Source of the DNA: Streptomyces adelaidensis | Lineage (GTDB): Bacteria; Actinomycetota; Actinomycetes; Streptomycetales; Streptomycetaceae | Assembly: GCF_016598475.1 (NCBI RefSeq) | Contig: NZ_JAEMUX010000017.1 | Span: 61,084-125,083 of the forward strand | Length of the DNA: 64,000 bases | Reading direction: 5' to 3' | Shown: piece after piece, positions 7,608 to 16,343 of the stretch | How the letters are laid out: every line of letters starts with the position of its first letter | Position numbering within the stretch: the stretch's first letter is position 1 | Made by a program: the position numbers and the translations under genes | The notes under the pieces: generated by a model | What the model was told of the DNA's origin: nothing | Databases searched by the model: none | What the model saw: the letters and a program-made list of their open reading frames with translations, nothing else

Positions 7608-8402
7608 CTAGGCCACGTCCCGCATGACCTGGTCGCGCAACCGGTCGCAGCACCGGCTGATCAGCCGCGACACATGCATCTGCGAGATCCCCAGTTGCTC
7701 GGCGATCCGGCTCTGCGTCATGTCACCGAAGAACCGCATGTACAGAATGGCCCGCTCCCGCTCCGGCAGCGCGGCGAGCCGCGGCTTGACGGCCTCGCGG
7801 TCGACCACGGTGTCCAGCGCGGGGTCAGGGGCGCCCAGTGCGTCGCTCAGCGAGTATCCGTCCTCGCTTCCCGGTAGTTCCGCGTCCAGCGACAGCGCCG
7901 TGAAGCTCTCCAGCGCCTCAAGACCGACCTGGACGTCCTCCTCGCTCATGTTCGCGTGTGCCGCGATCTCCGCGACGGTGGGCCGGCGGCCCGGAATGGT
8001 CTGCGACAGGTCCTGGCTGGCGAACCGCACGCGGTTGCGCAGGTCCTGGACCCGGCGCGGCACATGCAGGGTCCACATGTGGTCCCTGAAGTGCCGCTTG
8101 ATCTCACCGGTGACGGTGGGTACCGCATAGCTCTCGAAGGCGTTGCCGCGCTCGGGGTCGTAGCGGTCGACGGCCTTGACAAGGCCGAGTGCCGCGACCT
8201 GGCGCAGATCCTCGTAACTCTCGCCGCGGCTGCGGAATCGTCCCGCGAGCCGTTCGGCCATGGGCAGCCACGCCTCGACGATCTGGTCACGCAGGGTGTC
8301 CCGCTGCTGGCCAGGCGGAAGCGTGGCCAGCTTCCGGAACGCCTCGGCGGTGTCCGGGGCGTCGTCGTGAGGGTGGTGCTTCGCGCTTGCCTGAGTACGC
8401 AT
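7608..8402 (-). CDS. RNA polymerase sigma factor, SigB/SigF/SigG family
   Basis: This 264-residue alternative sigma factor carries region 2 at about residues 55-125 (SRGESYEDLRQVAALGLVKAVDRYDPERG to SYAVPTVTGEIKRHFRDHMW). Region 3 is at about 130-180, and region 4 has a helix-turn-helix near the end (RIAEQLGISQMHVSRLIS). The sequence is of the group controlling osmotic and general stress and development in Streptomyces. No anti-sigma or anti-anti-sigma gene is adjacent. The ATG at 8402 gives the usual family length; the open frame upstream encodes implausible sequence. Four matches to the SigB-class promoter pattern lie within 23 kb, at 10778, 11303, 16234 and 30546. That these are targets of this particular factor is inference. 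Confidence 0.92.
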   Translation of the reverse strand: MRTQASAKHHPHDDAPDTAEAFRKLATLPPGQQRDTLRDQIVEAWLPMAERLAGRFRSRGESYEDLRQVAALGLVKAVDRYDPERGNAFESYAVPTVTGEIKRHFRDHMWTLHVPRRVQDLRNRVRFASQDLSQTIPGRRPTVAEIAAHANMSEEDVQVGLEALESFTALSLDAELPGSEDGYSLSDALGAPDPALDTVVDREAVKPRLAALPERERAILYMRFFGDMTQSRIAEQLGISQMHVSRLISRCCDRLRDQVMRDVA

Positions 8403-8481
8403 GGTGCGTCGCAACTCCCTAGATGGTGCTCTGGGATGGACGGTCACCGTGGGTCGCGGGCGTGCGCAGGATCGGACACAC

Positions 8482-8510
8482 CCGTGAGGGGAATCTTGCC
8501 CCTCCCACGG
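8482..8510. promoter_or_regulatory. Imperfect inverted repeat in the shared upstream region
   Basis: CCGTG-A-GGGG, a 7-nt loop, then CCCC-TC-CCACGG forms a 29-nt imperfect palindrome. It lies about 80 nt upstream of the sigma factor start and 125 nt upstream of the thiamine-diphosphate enzyme. It could be an operator or an RNA hairpin. No SigB-class promoter match was found in this 233-nt gap on either strand. Confidence 0.45.
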
Positions 8511-8635
8511 ACGTGCCTCCTGTCCGAAGCACTGAAGTGCACCTGCCCCGGCACATGCCCGGCAAACACACGAAGGTTTTTCTCGTGCCCCGGGGGTGAC
8601 TCGGGCGGGAGATCGCACCCCGGGAGGCTTCCAGT

Positions 8636-10444
8636 ATGAACAACACGGTCGCCGATCACATCCTGGAGCGGCTGCGCTCATGGGAAGTCGAACAGGTATT
8701 CGGCTACCGGGGCGACGGCATCAACGGTCTGCTCGCGGCCTGGGGGCGGGCCGGGGACCGGCCACGGTTCGTCCAGTCGCGGCACGAGGAGATGTCCGCG
8801 TTCCAGGCGGTCGGCTACGCCAAGTTCTCCGGTCGGCTCGGCGTGTGCGCGGCGACCTCGGGCCCCGGCGCGATCCATCTGCTCAACGGCCTGTACGACG
8901 CCAAGTCGGACCATGTGCCGGTGCTCGCGATCGTCGGCCGGACGCACCGCGCCGCGATGGGCGGCTCGTACCAGCAGGAGGTCGACCCGCACGCCCTCTT
9001 CAAGGACGTGGCCTCGGACTTCGTCGAGACGGTGACCGTGCCCGAGCAGCTGCCCAACGTCCTCGACCGGGCGATCCGCACCGCGTACGCCCGCCGGGCG
9101 CCGACGGCGGTCATCGTCCCCGGTGACGTGCAGGAACTGGACTACTCGGCGCCGACCCACGAGTTCAAGACGGTCCCCTCCAGCCTGGACCGCGGCACCT
9201 GGACGGCCGTCCCCTCGGCCGAGTCGGTCGAGCGGGCCGCCGAGATCCTGAACGCCGGGGACAAGGTCGCCGTCCTCGTCGGACAGGGCGCTGCCGGGGC
9301 CCGCGCCGAGGTGGCCCGGATCGCCGAACTCCTCGGCGCGGGCGTCGCCAAGGCGCTCCTCGGCAAGGACGCGCTGAGCGACGAACTGCCGTACGTCACC
9401 GGCGCGATCGGGTTGCTCGGCACCCGCCCCTCGTACGAGCTGATGCGCGACTGCGACACCCTGCTGACCATCGGCTCCTCCTTCCCGTACGCCCAGTTCC
9501 TGCCCGACTACGGCAGCGCGCGGGCCGTGCAGATCGACATCGACCCGCACATGATCGGGATGCGCCACCCGTACGAGGTGAACCTGGTCGGGGACGCGAA
9601 GGCGACGTTGGAGCGGCTGATCCCGCTGATCGATCCGGAGCGGGGCCGCGAGTGGTACGACGAGGTGTGCGCGAGCGTGGCCCGCCGGCGCACGGTGACG
9701 GTGCGGCGCGCGGAGCTGTCCGCCGACCCGATCAACCCCGAGTTCGTGGCCCACACCCTCGACCGGCTGCTGCCGGGCGACGCGGTCATCTCCTGCGACT
9801 CGGGTTCGGCCGCGAACTGGTACGCCCGGCACATCACGATGCGGGACGGCATGCGCGGGTCCCTGTCGGGCACACTGGCGACGATGGGCTGCGGGGTGCC
9901 GTACGCGATCGGCGCGAAGTTCGCCCACCCGGACCGGCCGGCGATCGCGCTGGTCGGGGACGGCGCGATGCAGATGAACGGCATGGCGGAGCTGATCACG
10001 GCGGCCAAGTACCAGGACCGCTGGGAGGACCCCCGGCTGGTGGTGGGCGTCTGGAACAACCACGACCTGAACCAGGTGACGTGGGAGCTGCGGGCGATGG
10101 GCGGCGAGCCGTCCTTCCTGCCCTCGCAGGAGCTGCCGGACGTCCAGTACGCCGCCTTCGCGCGCTCGCTGGGCCTGACCGGCATCCGGGTCGAGAAACC
10201 CGAGGACGTCGAGGCGGGCTGGCGCGCGGGCCTGGCGGCCGACGGCCCCGCGGTGATCGAGTTCCGCACCGACCCGGCCGTCCCGCCACTCCCGCCGCAC
10301 GCCACCTGGGAGCAACTGGAGGCCACGGCCGCCTCGATCCTCAAGGGCGACGCCGACCGGGTGTCGATGGTCAGGCAGGGCTTCAAGGCGAAGGTGCAGG
10401 AGTTCCTGCCGGGCAGCAGGGAGCAGGACAAGGGCGGGAAGTAG
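8636..10444 (+). CDS. Thiamine-diphosphate enzyme, pyruvate oxidase/acetolactate synthase-like
   Basis: This 602-residue enzyme of the acetohydroxyacid synthase/pyruvate oxidase superfamily has the usual three domains. The N-terminal pyrimidine-binding domain carries RHEE (catalytic Glu about residue 48). The central domain spans about 190-330. The C-terminal diphosphate-binding domain has GDGAMQMNG about residue 442, followed by WNNHDLNQVTWE. It probably decarboxylates pyruvate or a related 2-oxoacid; the acceptor cannot be read from sequence. No small regulatory subunit gene lies nearby, which argues against a biosynthetic acetolactate synthase. The ATG at 8636 has GGGAGG about 10 nt upstream. 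Confidence 0.85.
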   Translation: MNNTVADHILERLRSWEVEQVFGYRGDGINGLLAAWGRAGDRPRFVQSRHEEMSAFQAVGYAKFSGRLGVCAATSGPGAIHLLNGLYDAKSDHVPVLAIVGRTHRAAMGGSYQQEVDPHALFKDVASDFVETVTVPEQLPNVLDRAIRTAYARRAPTAVIVPGDVQELDYSAPTHEFKTVPSSLDRGTWTAVPSAESVERAAEILNAGDKVAVLVGQGAAGARAEVARIAELLGAGVAKALLGKDALSDELPYVTGAIGLLGTRPSYELMRDCDTLLTIGSSFPYAQFLPDYGSARAVQIDIDPHMIGMRHPYEVNLVGDAKATLERLIPLIDPERGREWYDEVCASVARRRTVTVRRAELSADPINPEFVAHTLDRLLPGDAVISCDSGSAANWYARHITMRDGMRGSLSGTLATMGCGVPYAIGAKFAHPDRPAIALVGDGAMQMNGMAELITAAKYQDRWEDPRLVVGVWNNHDLNQVTWELRAMGGEPSFLPSQELPDVQYAAFARSLGLTGIRVEKPEDVEAGWRAGLAADGPAVIEFRTDPAVPPLPPHATWEQLEATAASILKGDADRVSMVRQGFKAKVQEFLPGSREQDKGGK

Positions 10445-10469
10445 GCGGCTGAGGGCGGAAGCGGAGGCG

Positions 10470-10509
10470 GGAGTCGCGCCCGGTGGCCCTGGCCGGCGGG
10501 CGCGACTCC
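10470..10509. terminator. Bidirectional terminator
   Basis: A perfect 13-bp stem, GGAGTCGCGCCCG (10470-10482) with CGGGCGCGACTCC (10497-10509), encloses a 14-nt loop. It lies between the converging ends of the thiamine-diphosphate enzyme gene and the small membrane protein gene. No U-tract follows, as is common in Streptomyces. Confidence 0.75.
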
Positions 10510-10522
10510 GGCCGGCACCCGT

Positions 10523-10660
10523 TCAGCGGATGCGGACCGGCACGGCCTGTTCCGGCCGGTCGGTCTCCTCGACGGGTGGCAGCACCATCTCCTCGTAGCG
10601 GCCCAGCGCCAGGACGACGCCGAGCATCAACAGCGGAATGATCACAGCGAGAACCGCCAT
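10523..10660 (-). CDS. Small single-pass membrane protein
   Basis: This 45-residue protein has one N-terminal membrane helix (MAVLAVIIPLLMLGVVLAL) and a short acidic tail ending in VPVRIR. The ATG at 10660 has GGAAGGA about 9 nt upstream, which supports a real gene despite its size. It is divergent from the DUF2795 gene, with 205 nt of regulatory sequence between them. The function is unknown. The context suggests a small stress-related membrane protein, which is inference. Confidence 0.6.
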   Translation of the reverse strand: MAVLAVIIPLLMLGVVLALGRYEEMVLPPVEETDRPEQAVPVRIR

Positions 10661-10777
10661 GAGTCCGGTCCTTCCCCAGGGAATGTGCGGTGGGGGGCGT
10701 CGCACCGGGTCTCCCCTGTGCGGACGGGCAAACCCGCGGCAAACGGAACCGGACGTCCGGGGATCCGCGAAGCCCCC

Positions 10778-10802
10778 GTGTCGATGCCGGGTCTTCGGGT
10801 AC
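10778..10802 (+). promoter_or_regulatory. SigB-class promoter candidate for the DUF2795 gene
   Basis: GTGT (10778-10781), 15 nt, GGGTAC (10797-10802) matches the Streptomyces SigB-class pattern GNNT, 14-16 nt, GGGTAY exactly. Transcription would start near 10808, giving a leader of about 58 nt before the ATG at 10866. Confidence 0.7.
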
Positions 10803-10865
10803 GCGGGTGCCACGAAAGATCTGGAGGAAGGATCCGGATCCTGAGAGAAGATCCGGAGGGGAGTC

Positions 10866-11273
10866 ATGCAGCGAGGCAGCGACCGGCTGAACGTCCACCG
10901 TGACGACGAGATGAAGCATGAACTGCAAGGGCTGCTCCGTTCGGGGCATCCCACACGGACCGAGGAGTGGCACGACCCGGAGCCGTACGCCGAGGACGAC
11001 CCGGAGGTCACGTACGGGCCGGTGACGCCGAGCCGTGCGCCCGCCCGGGCCGAGGCGCTCCGGCTGGAGCTGGCCCGCGTCCTGGGCCGTACGTCCTTCC
11101 CGGCGGGCCCCGCCGAACTCACCCGCGTCCTGCGCGGCCGGCACGCACCGGACGGACTCGTGGAGCCCGTGCGGCGGCTGCCGCTCAACGCGCGCTACGA
11201 CTCGGCGCACCGGCTCGCGGAAGCGATCGTCCAGGCTCAGGACGAAACCGCGGGCGGTGCTCCGCGACCCTAG
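10866..11273 (+). CDS. DUF2795 domain protein
   Basis: This 135-residue soluble protein has a charged N-terminal half and a C-terminal DUF2795-like domain. The domain is at about residues 70-120 (LELARVLGRTSFPAGPAELTRVLRGRHAPDGLVEPVRRLP to YDSAHRLAEAI). DUF2795 is an actinomycete family of unknown function, often next to stress genes. The ATG at 10866 follows GGAGGGGAG at a 3-4 nt spacing. A SigB-class promoter match lies 64 nt upstream. It is probably a monocistronic stress gene; the next gene has its own promoter match. Confidence 0.8.
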   Translation: MQRGSDRLNVHRDDEMKHELQGLLRSGHPTRTEEWHDPEPYAEDDPEVTYGPVTPSRAPARAEALRLELARVLGRTSFPAGPAELTRVLRGRHAPDGLVEPVRRLPLNARYDSAHRLAEAIVQAQDETAGGAPRP

Positions 11274-11302
11274 GCGGCAGGGAACCCGCACACGACCGGG
11301 AC

Positions 11303-11327
11303 GCATAGGGGCCCCGCCGGCGGGTAC
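11303..11327 (+). promoter_or_regulatory. SigB-class promoter candidate for the CBS-catalase operon
   Basis: GCAT (11303-11306), 15 nt, GGGTAC (11322-11327) fits GNNT, 14-16 nt, GGGTAY. The predicted start near 11333 is about 66 nt upstream of the CBS gene. The four genes from 11399 to 15319 are close enough to form one transcript from here. Confidence 0.7.
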
Positions 11328-11398
11328 TGCGGGCGGGGTCACGCCGACGTGAGCGTGCCCCCGCAGCTGGGGCGGAGCGACGAAAGGCCCAGGAAGCC

Positions 11399-11839
11399 AT
11401 GGCCGAGTTCGTGAGGGAAGTCATGACGGCAGGTGTGGTGGCGGTCCGCCCGGACGCCTCACTCGTCGAGGCGGCGCAGCTGATGCGCGCCCAGGACATC
11501 GGGGACGTCCTCGTCGCGGCGGAGGGGCATGTCATCGGGGTCCTGACCGACCGCGACATCACGCTGCGGGCCGTCGCCGACGGCGCCGACCCGCTGACGG
11601 TGAGTGCCCAGGCCGTCTGTACGCCGGACCCGGTCGTGATCGGCCCGGACGACGCCGTGTCCGCCGCCGTCGAGCTGATGCGCGACCACGCGATACGCCG
11701 TCTCCCGGTCGTGGAGGACGGTCACCCGGTGGGCATGGTCAGCCTCGGCGACCTGGCCGTGTCGCAGGACCCCGGATCGGCGCTCGCCGACATCAGCCGG
11801 GCCGTGCCGGACAGCTGGCCGGGCCCGGCCCCGACCTGA
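11399..11839 (+). CDS. Tandem CBS domain protein
   Basis: This 146-residue protein consists almost only of a pair of CBS domains (about residues 8-60 and 72-130: VREVMTAGVVAVRPDASLVEAA, GVLTDRDITLRAVA, MRDHAIRRLPVVEDGHPVGMVSLGDLA). CBS pairs bind adenosine nucleotides and sense energy state. The partner is unknown. It is the first gene of a likely operon with a membrane protein, a DJ-1/PfpI protein and catalase, behind a SigB-class promoter match. The ATG at 11399 has AGGAAG about 4 nt upstream. Confidence 0.88.
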   Translation: MAEFVREVMTAGVVAVRPDASLVEAAQLMRAQDIGDVLVAAEGHVIGVLTDRDITLRAVADGADPLTVSAQAVCTPDPVVIGPDDAVSAAVELMRDHAIRRLPVVEDGHPVGMVSLGDLAVSQDPGSALADISRAVPDSWPGPAPT

Positions 11840-11873
11840 CAGATCGGACACAGACGACACGGAGGAGACCTGT

Positions 11874-12638
11874 GTGGTTCTGCCGCAAGCTCTGACGGAA
11901 CTCACGAAACGCCGCGACCAGGCCGCCGAGATCAGCGCGACGTCCCACTCGGTCGACGTCGCAGAGGTGACCACCCGGTACCTGCTGTACGGCCTGCTGC
12001 CGTCCTGGTTCGTGCCGGGCCTCGCGGACTGGATGATGCACCGGCGGACCCGCATCGAGGAGACGGCGGGTACGAAGGAATCGCTCATCCTCTCCCACTG
12101 CCTTAAGGACGTGGGAGGTGCCCCCACGCTGATGATGGCCGAGGTCGGTGTGCCCATCGCGCTGACCCTGCGCTACGAGATCAACCCCCTGCTCCTGTCG
12201 GTGCAGTTGGCGGGCACCGCGGTGCACGAGGCGACCGCGCTGTGGGACGTGCGGACCGCCGTGAAGAGCGACCGCGAGGTCAAGCCCGTCGAGCAGCACA
12301 TCCACAGCTTCCTGGAGTCGCTGCCCTTCGGCGCGCTCACCGCCCTGATGTGCCTGCACCACGACCAGGTCAAGTCCCTGCTGCGGGGCGGGCGTTCGGA
12401 TCCGGACGCCTGGCGGTTCGTACCGCGCCGCAGGCCGCTGTCGCCCGGCTGTCTCGCGGGCATCGGCGTCGCGATCGGCACCTGTGTCCTGCTGCCGTAC
12501 GGCGAGGAGCTGCTGCGCTGCGCGCGGGCGGGACGCGGGCGTCGGAGGGCGGAGAAGGCCGCCGAGAAGGCGGCTGAGAAGAAGGCGCAGATGAAGGCGC
12601 AGATGAAGGCGCAGATGAAGGCTGAGAAAGGAGATTGA
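11874..12638 (+). CDS. Conserved membrane protein with KAQM repeat tail
   Basis: This 254-residue protein starts at GTG 11874 (or the overlapping GTG 11872) behind GGAGGAG. I do not recognise a named family. Residues of about 30-50 hold LYGLLPSWFVPGLADWMMHRR, and membrane-like helices follow around residues 80-115 and 195-215. A His/Glu pattern occurs in the middle (AVHEATALWD, EQHIHSFLE, CLHHDQ). Repeated His in a membrane setting might bind a metal or heme, which is inference only. The last 40 residues are Lys/Ala/Glu-rich, ending with three KAQM units. It follows the CBS gene by 34 nt and precedes the DJ-1-like gene by 6 nt. Confidence 0.7.
   Translation: MVLPQALTELTKRRDQAAEISATSHSVDVAEVTTRYLLYGLLPSWFVPGLADWMMHRRTRIEETAGTKESLILSHCLKDVGGAPTLMMAEVGVPIALTLRYEINPLLLSVQLAGTAVHEATALWDVRTAVKSDREVKPVEQHIHSFLESLPFGALTALMCLHHDQVKSLLRGGRSDPDAWRFVPRRRPLSPGCLAGIGVAIGTCVLLPYGEELLRCARAGRGRRRAEKAAEKAAEKKAQMKAQMKAQMKAEKGD
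12585..12620 (+). repeat. Three perfect 12-nt coding repeats
   Basis: GCGCAGATGAAG is repeated three times without interruption, encoding the Ala-Gln-Met-Lys units at the end of the membrane protein. Gain or loss of a unit would keep the frame. Confidence 0.9.
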
Positions 12639-12644
12639 GCACCC

Positions 12645-13190
12645 ATGCGTATCGCATTCCTGACCGCACCCGAAGGTGTTGAGCAGATCGAGCTGACCGA
12701 CCCCTGGCAGGCGGTGACGGACGCCGGTCACGAACCCGTGCTGCTGTCCACGGAGCCGGGTCACGTCCAGGCCTTCAACCATCTGGACAAGGCGGACACG
12801 TTCTCGGTGGACGACGTCGTCGGTGAGGCGCCGGCGGAGTCGTTCGACGCGCTCGTCCTGCCGGGCGGGGTGGCCAATCCGGACTTCCTGCGCATGGACG
12901 AGCGGGCGGTCTCTTTCGTCCGGGAGTTCTTCGAGCGGGGCCGTCCGGTCGCCGCGATCTGTCACGCTCCGTGGACGCTGGTGGAAGCGGGCGTGGTCCG
13001 CGGCCGGGTCCTGACCTCGTGGCCGAGCCTGCGTACGGACATCCGCAACGCGGGCGGCACCTGGGTCGACGAACAGGTCAAGATCTGCGACCACGGCTCC
13101 AACAAGCTGATCACGAGCCGCAAACCGGACGACCTCAAGGCGTTCTGCGAGGCGTTCCTCGACGTGTTCTCCCAGGAGGCCGTCCGATGA
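12645..13190 (+). CDS. DJ-1/PfpI family protein
   Basis: This 181-residue protein is of the DJ-1/PfpI (type 1 glutamine amidotransferase-like) superfamily. The nucleophile elbow is AAICHAPW (Cys at about residue 106) with the preceding LVLPGGVANPD loop. Members include proteases, chaperones and deglycases; activity cannot be assigned from sequence. Its stop codon overlaps the start of the catalase gene (ATGA), so the two are probably translationally coupled. That is notable, because the catalase ends in a domain of the same superfamily lacking the cysteine. Confidence 0.9.
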   Translation: MRIAFLTAPEGVEQIELTDPWQAVTDAGHEPVLLSTEPGHVQAFNHLDKADTFSVDDVVGEAPAESFDALVLPGGVANPDFLRMDERAVSFVREFFERGRPVAAICHAPWTLVEAGVVRGRVLTSWPSLRTDIRNAGGTWVDEQVKICDHGSNKLITSRKPDDLKAFCEAFLDVFSQEAVR

Positions 13191-15319
13191 GCTCTCCCAC
13201 CGACCGCACCGGCCCCACCGACCCCACCGACCTCAAGCGGCAGCAGCGTGAGGCCGCCCGCCCGGCCGACCCGGCGTCGGGTCCCCTCACCACCGACCAG
13301 GGGGTGGCCGTCGACCACACCGACGACTCCCTGACCGTCGGCGAGCGCGGGCCGACCCTGATGGAGGACTTCCACTTCCGGGAGAAGCTCACCCACTTCG
13401 ACCACGAGCGGATCCCCGAGCGGGTGGTGCACGCGCGGGGCGCGGGCGCCTACGGCTACTTCGAACCGTACGAGTCCTGCGCCGAGTTCACCCGTGCCGC
13501 GTTCCTCCAGGACCCGTCCGTGCGGACCCCGGTCTTCGTGCGGTTCTCGACCGTGCAGGGCCCGCGCGGCTCGGCGGACACCGTGCGGGACGTACGCGGC
13601 TTCGCCACCAAGTTCTATACGTCGGAGGGCAATTACGACCTCGTCGGCAACAACTTTCCCGTCTTCTTCATCCAGGACGGCATCAAGTTCCCCGACTTCG
13701 TGCACGCGGTGAAGCCGGAGCCGCACAACGACATCCCGACCGGCGCGTCCGCGCACGACACCCTGTGGGACTTCGTGTCCCTCCAGCCGGAGACACTGCA
13801 CACGATCATGTGGCTGATGTCGGACCGGGCGATCCCGCGCAGCTACCGCATGATGCAGGGCTTCGGCGTGCACACCTTCCGCTTCGTGAACGCGGCGGGC
13901 CGGGGCACGTTCGTGAAGTTCCACTGGAAGCCGAAGCTGGGCACGCACTCGCTGGTGTGGGACGAGGCGCAGGAGTGCCAGGGCCGGGACCCGGACTTCA
14001 ACCGCCGGGACCTGTGGAACGCCATCGAGGCCGACGAGTACCCGGAGTGGGAGCTGGGCGTCCAACTCGTTGCGGAGGAGGACGAGTTCGCTTTCGACTT
14101 CGATCTGCTCGACCCCACGAAGATCATCCCGGAGGAACAGGTGCCGGTCCGGCCGATCGGCCGTATGGTGCTGGACCGCAACCCCGAGAACTTCTTCGCG
14201 GAGACCGAACAGGTCGCCTTCCACACGGCCAATGTCGTCCCGGGCATCGACTTCACCAACGACCCGCTGCTCCAGGCCCGCAACTTCTCCTACCTGGACA
14301 CCCAGTTGATCCGCCTCGGCGGCCCCAACTTCAGCCAGCTGCCGGTGAACCGCCCGGTGGCGCCGGTGCGGACCAACCAGCGTGACGGCCACCACCAGTC
14401 CGCGATCCACGGCGGCACCAACTACTTCCCGAACTCCCTCGGCGCCGGCTGCCCGGCCCACGCGGGCGTCGACAGCAAGGCCTACACGCACTACGCCGAA
14501 CGCGTCGACGGCGCCAAGATCCGCCGTCGCAGCGAGAGTTTCAAGGACCACCACAGCCAGCCCGCCATGTTCTGGAACAGCATGGCCCCCTGGGAGAAGC
14601 AGCACATCGTGGCGGCCTTCCGCTTCGAACTCGGCAAGGTCGGCGCCCTCACCGTCCGCGCCCGTACGGTCGAGCAACTCGCCAAGGTGGACCCGGAGTT
14701 GGCGGCCGAGGTCGCGAAAGGCATCGGTGTACCCGTGCCGGCCGACGCCGAGCCGGTGACGTACAAGCTCACCTCCCCCGCCCTCAGTCTGGAGTCGCAG
14801 CGCGGCCCCGGCTCCATCCGCACCCGCCAGATCGCCGTGCTGGTCGCCGACGGTGTGGACGCCGGGCAGGTGACCGGGGTGCGGGAGGCGCTGGCCGCCG
14901 AGGGCGCGATCGTCGAGGCCATCGCGGCCCAGGACGGCACCGTGCGCGGCGCGGACGGCGCCGAGTACACCGTGGACCGGGCCCTGCCGACCGTCGCGTC
15001 CGTCCTGTACGACGCGGTCCTCCTCCCCGGCGGGCCGGTCGGCACCCCGTCCCCGTCGACCGACCCCGACGCCATGCGCTTCGTCCGCGACGCCTACCGC
15101 CACGGCAAGCCGGTCGGCGCCCTCGGCTCGGGCGTCGGCATCCTCGCCGCCCTGCGCCCCGAGGGCGTGCGCCTCTCCTCCGAGTTCCACCACGTGGTCG
15201 CCGACCGGGGCGTGGTGACGGACACGGCCCAGGGCACGGCGGGCGAGGACTTCGTCCGGGAGTTCATCGAAGCGATCAAGGCCCACCGCCACTGGAACCG
15301 CCCACCGACCCGCTGCTGA
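13187..15319 (+). CDS. katE: Large-subunit catalase (clade 2, HPII/KatE-like)
   Basis: This 710-residue monofunctional haem catalase converts hydrogen peroxide to water and oxygen. Catalytic His is in [11 protein letters not shown] (about residue 81), Asn in [14 protein letters not shown] (about 155), and the haem-ligand Tyr in NFSYLDTQ (about 369). The C-terminal 160 residues form the flavodoxin/DJ-1-like domain of large catalases ([12 protein letters not shown] to AVLLPGG). Where an active DJ-1 protein has cysteine, the sequence reads ALGSGVG. The start at 13187 overlaps the previous stop by 4 nt. It is likely the last gene of the CBS operon, ending at the hairpin at 15327. Confidence 0.95.
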   Translation: MSSPTDRTGPTDPTDLKRQQREAARPADPASGPLTTDQGVAVDHTDDSLTVGERGPTLMEDFHFREKLTHFDHERIPERVVHARGAGAYGYFEPYESCAEFTRAAFLQDPSVRTPVFVRFSTVQGPRGSADTVRDVRGFATKFYTSEGNYDLVGNNFPVFFIQDGIKFPDFVHAVKPEPHNDIPTGASAHDTLWDFVSLQPETLHTIMWLMSDRAIPRSYRMMQGFGVHTFRFVNAAGRGTFVKFHWKPKLGTHSLVWDEAQECQGRDPDFNRRDLWNAIEADEYPEWELGVQLVAEEDEFAFDFDLLDPTKIIPEEQVPVRPIGRMVLDRNPENFFAETEQVAFHTANVVPGIDFTNDPLLQARNFSYLDTQLIRLGGPNFSQLPVNRPVAPVRTNQRDGHHQSAIHGGTNYFPNSLGAGCPAHAGVDSKAYTHYAERVDGAKIRRRSESFKDHHSQPAMFWNSMAPWEKQHIVAAFRFELGKVGALTVRARTVEQLAKVDPELAAEVAKGIGVPVPADAEPVTYKLTSPALSLESQRGPGSIRTRQIAVLVADGVDAGQVTGVREALAAEGAIVEAIAAQDGTVRGADGAEYTVDRALPTVASVLYDAVLLPGGPVGTPSPSTDPDAMRFVRDAYRHGKPVGALGSGVGILAALRPEGVRLSSEFHHVVADRGVVTDTAQGTAGEDFVREFIEAIKAHRHWNRPPTRC

Positions 15320-15326
15320 CGACAGC

Positions 15327-15358
15327 GGAAAGGCCGGGCCCACGGGCCCGGCCTTTCC
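15327..15358. terminator. Strong terminator hairpin after catalase
   Basis: A nearly loop-free perfect inverted repeat of 15 bp begins GGAAAGGCCGGGCCC and ends in its reverse complement. It lies 8 nt after the catalase stop. It also faces the end of the minus-strand TIGR03086 gene. The following bases (15359-15373, GGCGCGGGGCTGTG) resemble a truncated copy of the dispersed repeat at 1922-1983. Confidence 0.85.
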
Positions 15359-15386
15359 GGGGCGCGGGGCTGTGCCGAACGGCTCT

Positions 15387-15965
15387 CTAGGGCCGCCGCC
15401 CGAGCAGGCACAACAGCCTGGTCTGCGCGTCAGCGCCCGCCGGCGGCTCCACCGGCGCCCCGAACAACCCGCTCTTCTCCAGCTCCTCCGCATACGGCGC
15501 GACCTCATCCGCGGCGAACGACACCAGCTCCTGCGGCAGCCGCTCGTCCGCCCCGATCGCCCGCGACAGATCCCACGCGTGGACGACGAGATCGGCGACC
15601 ATCTGGGCGCAGTACGCGGTCGCCGGAGTGTCGCCGTACGACAGATGAACCGTACGTTCGAGCGCACCGGGCCCCGCGAACGCCTCGCGCGCGGAGTGGG
15701 CCGCCGTGTCCCAGGAGGCGGCGGGGTCCGTCCCCAGCAGATCCCCCTCGAACGTGTCGCCGACCTCCTCGATCATGCAGGCGTCCCGCACCAGCGACGG
15801 CACCCACAGCTGCTCGGACACGAGATGGTTGACGAGGTCACGCACCGACCACTCGGCGCAGGGCGTGCCCGCGTCCCACTGGTCGCCGCGCACCGCGTGC
15901 ACCCGCTCGCCGAACAGGTCGACGGCCCGGCCATGCAGGGTGAGCAGCGCGTCGGTGTCGATCAT
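15387..15965 (-). CDS. TIGR03086 family DinB-like protein
   Basis: This 192-residue protein is of the mycothiol-dependent maleylpyruvate isomerase-like/DinB superfamily, TIGR03086 type. The start LLTLHGRAVDLFGERV and the motif TPCAEWSVRDLVNHLVSEQ (metal-binding His at about residue 48) are typical. A further His is in DLVVHAWDLSRA near residue 135. The four-helix fold usually binds a divalent metal; the substrate is unknown. The ATG at 15965 overlaps the stop of the DUF6158 gene by 4 nt, so the two are coupled. Confidence 0.85.
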   Translation of the reverse strand: MIDTDALLTLHGRAVDLFGERVHAVRGDQWDAGTPCAEWSVRDLVNHLVSEQLWVPSLVRDACMIEEVGDTFEGDLLGTDPAASWDTAAHSAREAFAGPGALERTVHLSYGDTPATAYCAQMVADLVVHAWDLSRAIGADERLPQELVSFAADEVAPYAEELEKSGLFGAPVEPPAGADAQTRLLCLLGRRP

Positions 15966-16207
15966 GGCGTCTCGGGCCCCCGGCCGCGGGCCCCCTCGCG
16001 TGTGCGCCCGGCCACGACCGGGCGGCGTGGGTGGCGGCGCAGGTACTCGCCCTCCAGTTGCGCCATGCGCAGGTTGTGGGCGCGCAGGGCGTCGTTCGAT
16101 CCATGCAGCAGCGTGTCGTGCCGCGTGCGGTGAATGGTCTCCAGCTCCTTCATGAGCTGCTGGTCGTCCAAGCGACCCGGTTCGACTCCGGTCATGTGCT
16201 GCCCCAC
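15962..16207 (-). CDS. DUF6158 family protein
   Basis: This small, charged protein has 81 residues from a GTG at 16207, or 77 from the ATG at 16195. The central part (RLDDQQLMKELETIHRTRHDTLLHGSNDALRAHNLRM) and the end YLRRHPRR are characteristic of DUF6158, an uncharacterised actinomycete family. The sequence suggests a helical hairpin. The GTG is favoured by AGGAA about 7 nt upstream and by a SigB-class promoter match whose predicted start lies about 20 nt ahead. It is coupled to the TIGR03086 gene. Confidence 0.8.
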   Translation of the reverse strand: MGQHMTGVEPGRLDDQQLMKELETIHRTRHDTLLHGSNDALRAHNLRMAQLEGEYLRRHPRRPVVAGRTREGARGRGPETP

Positions 16208-16233
16208 TCGTCGTGTTCCTGTGTGCGGCCCGA

Positions 16234-16257
16234 GTACCCGCTCGGGAGCACACAGTC
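16234..16257 (-). promoter_or_regulatory. SigB-class promoter candidate for DUF6158-TIGR03086
   Basis: Read on the minus strand, GACT (16257-16254), 14 nt, GGGTAC (16239-16234) fits GNNT, 14-16 nt, GGGTAY. The predicted start is near 16228, about 20 nt before the GTG start codon. Confidence 0.65.
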
Positions 16258-16343
16258 CCGGGCGGCATCCGGGAGGGAGCCATGGATTCCGCGTTCTCAG
16301 TCCACTCTACGAACATCCGCGGCCCCGGGCCTCCGCGTAGGGC

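Noticed and set aside
12962..15667. A 901-codon open frame on the minus strand opposite the catalase gene
   Set aside because: It is the complement of well-supported catalase coding sequence; its Arg/Gly/Val-rich product has no recognisable domain. Long antisense frames are common in GC-rich genomes.
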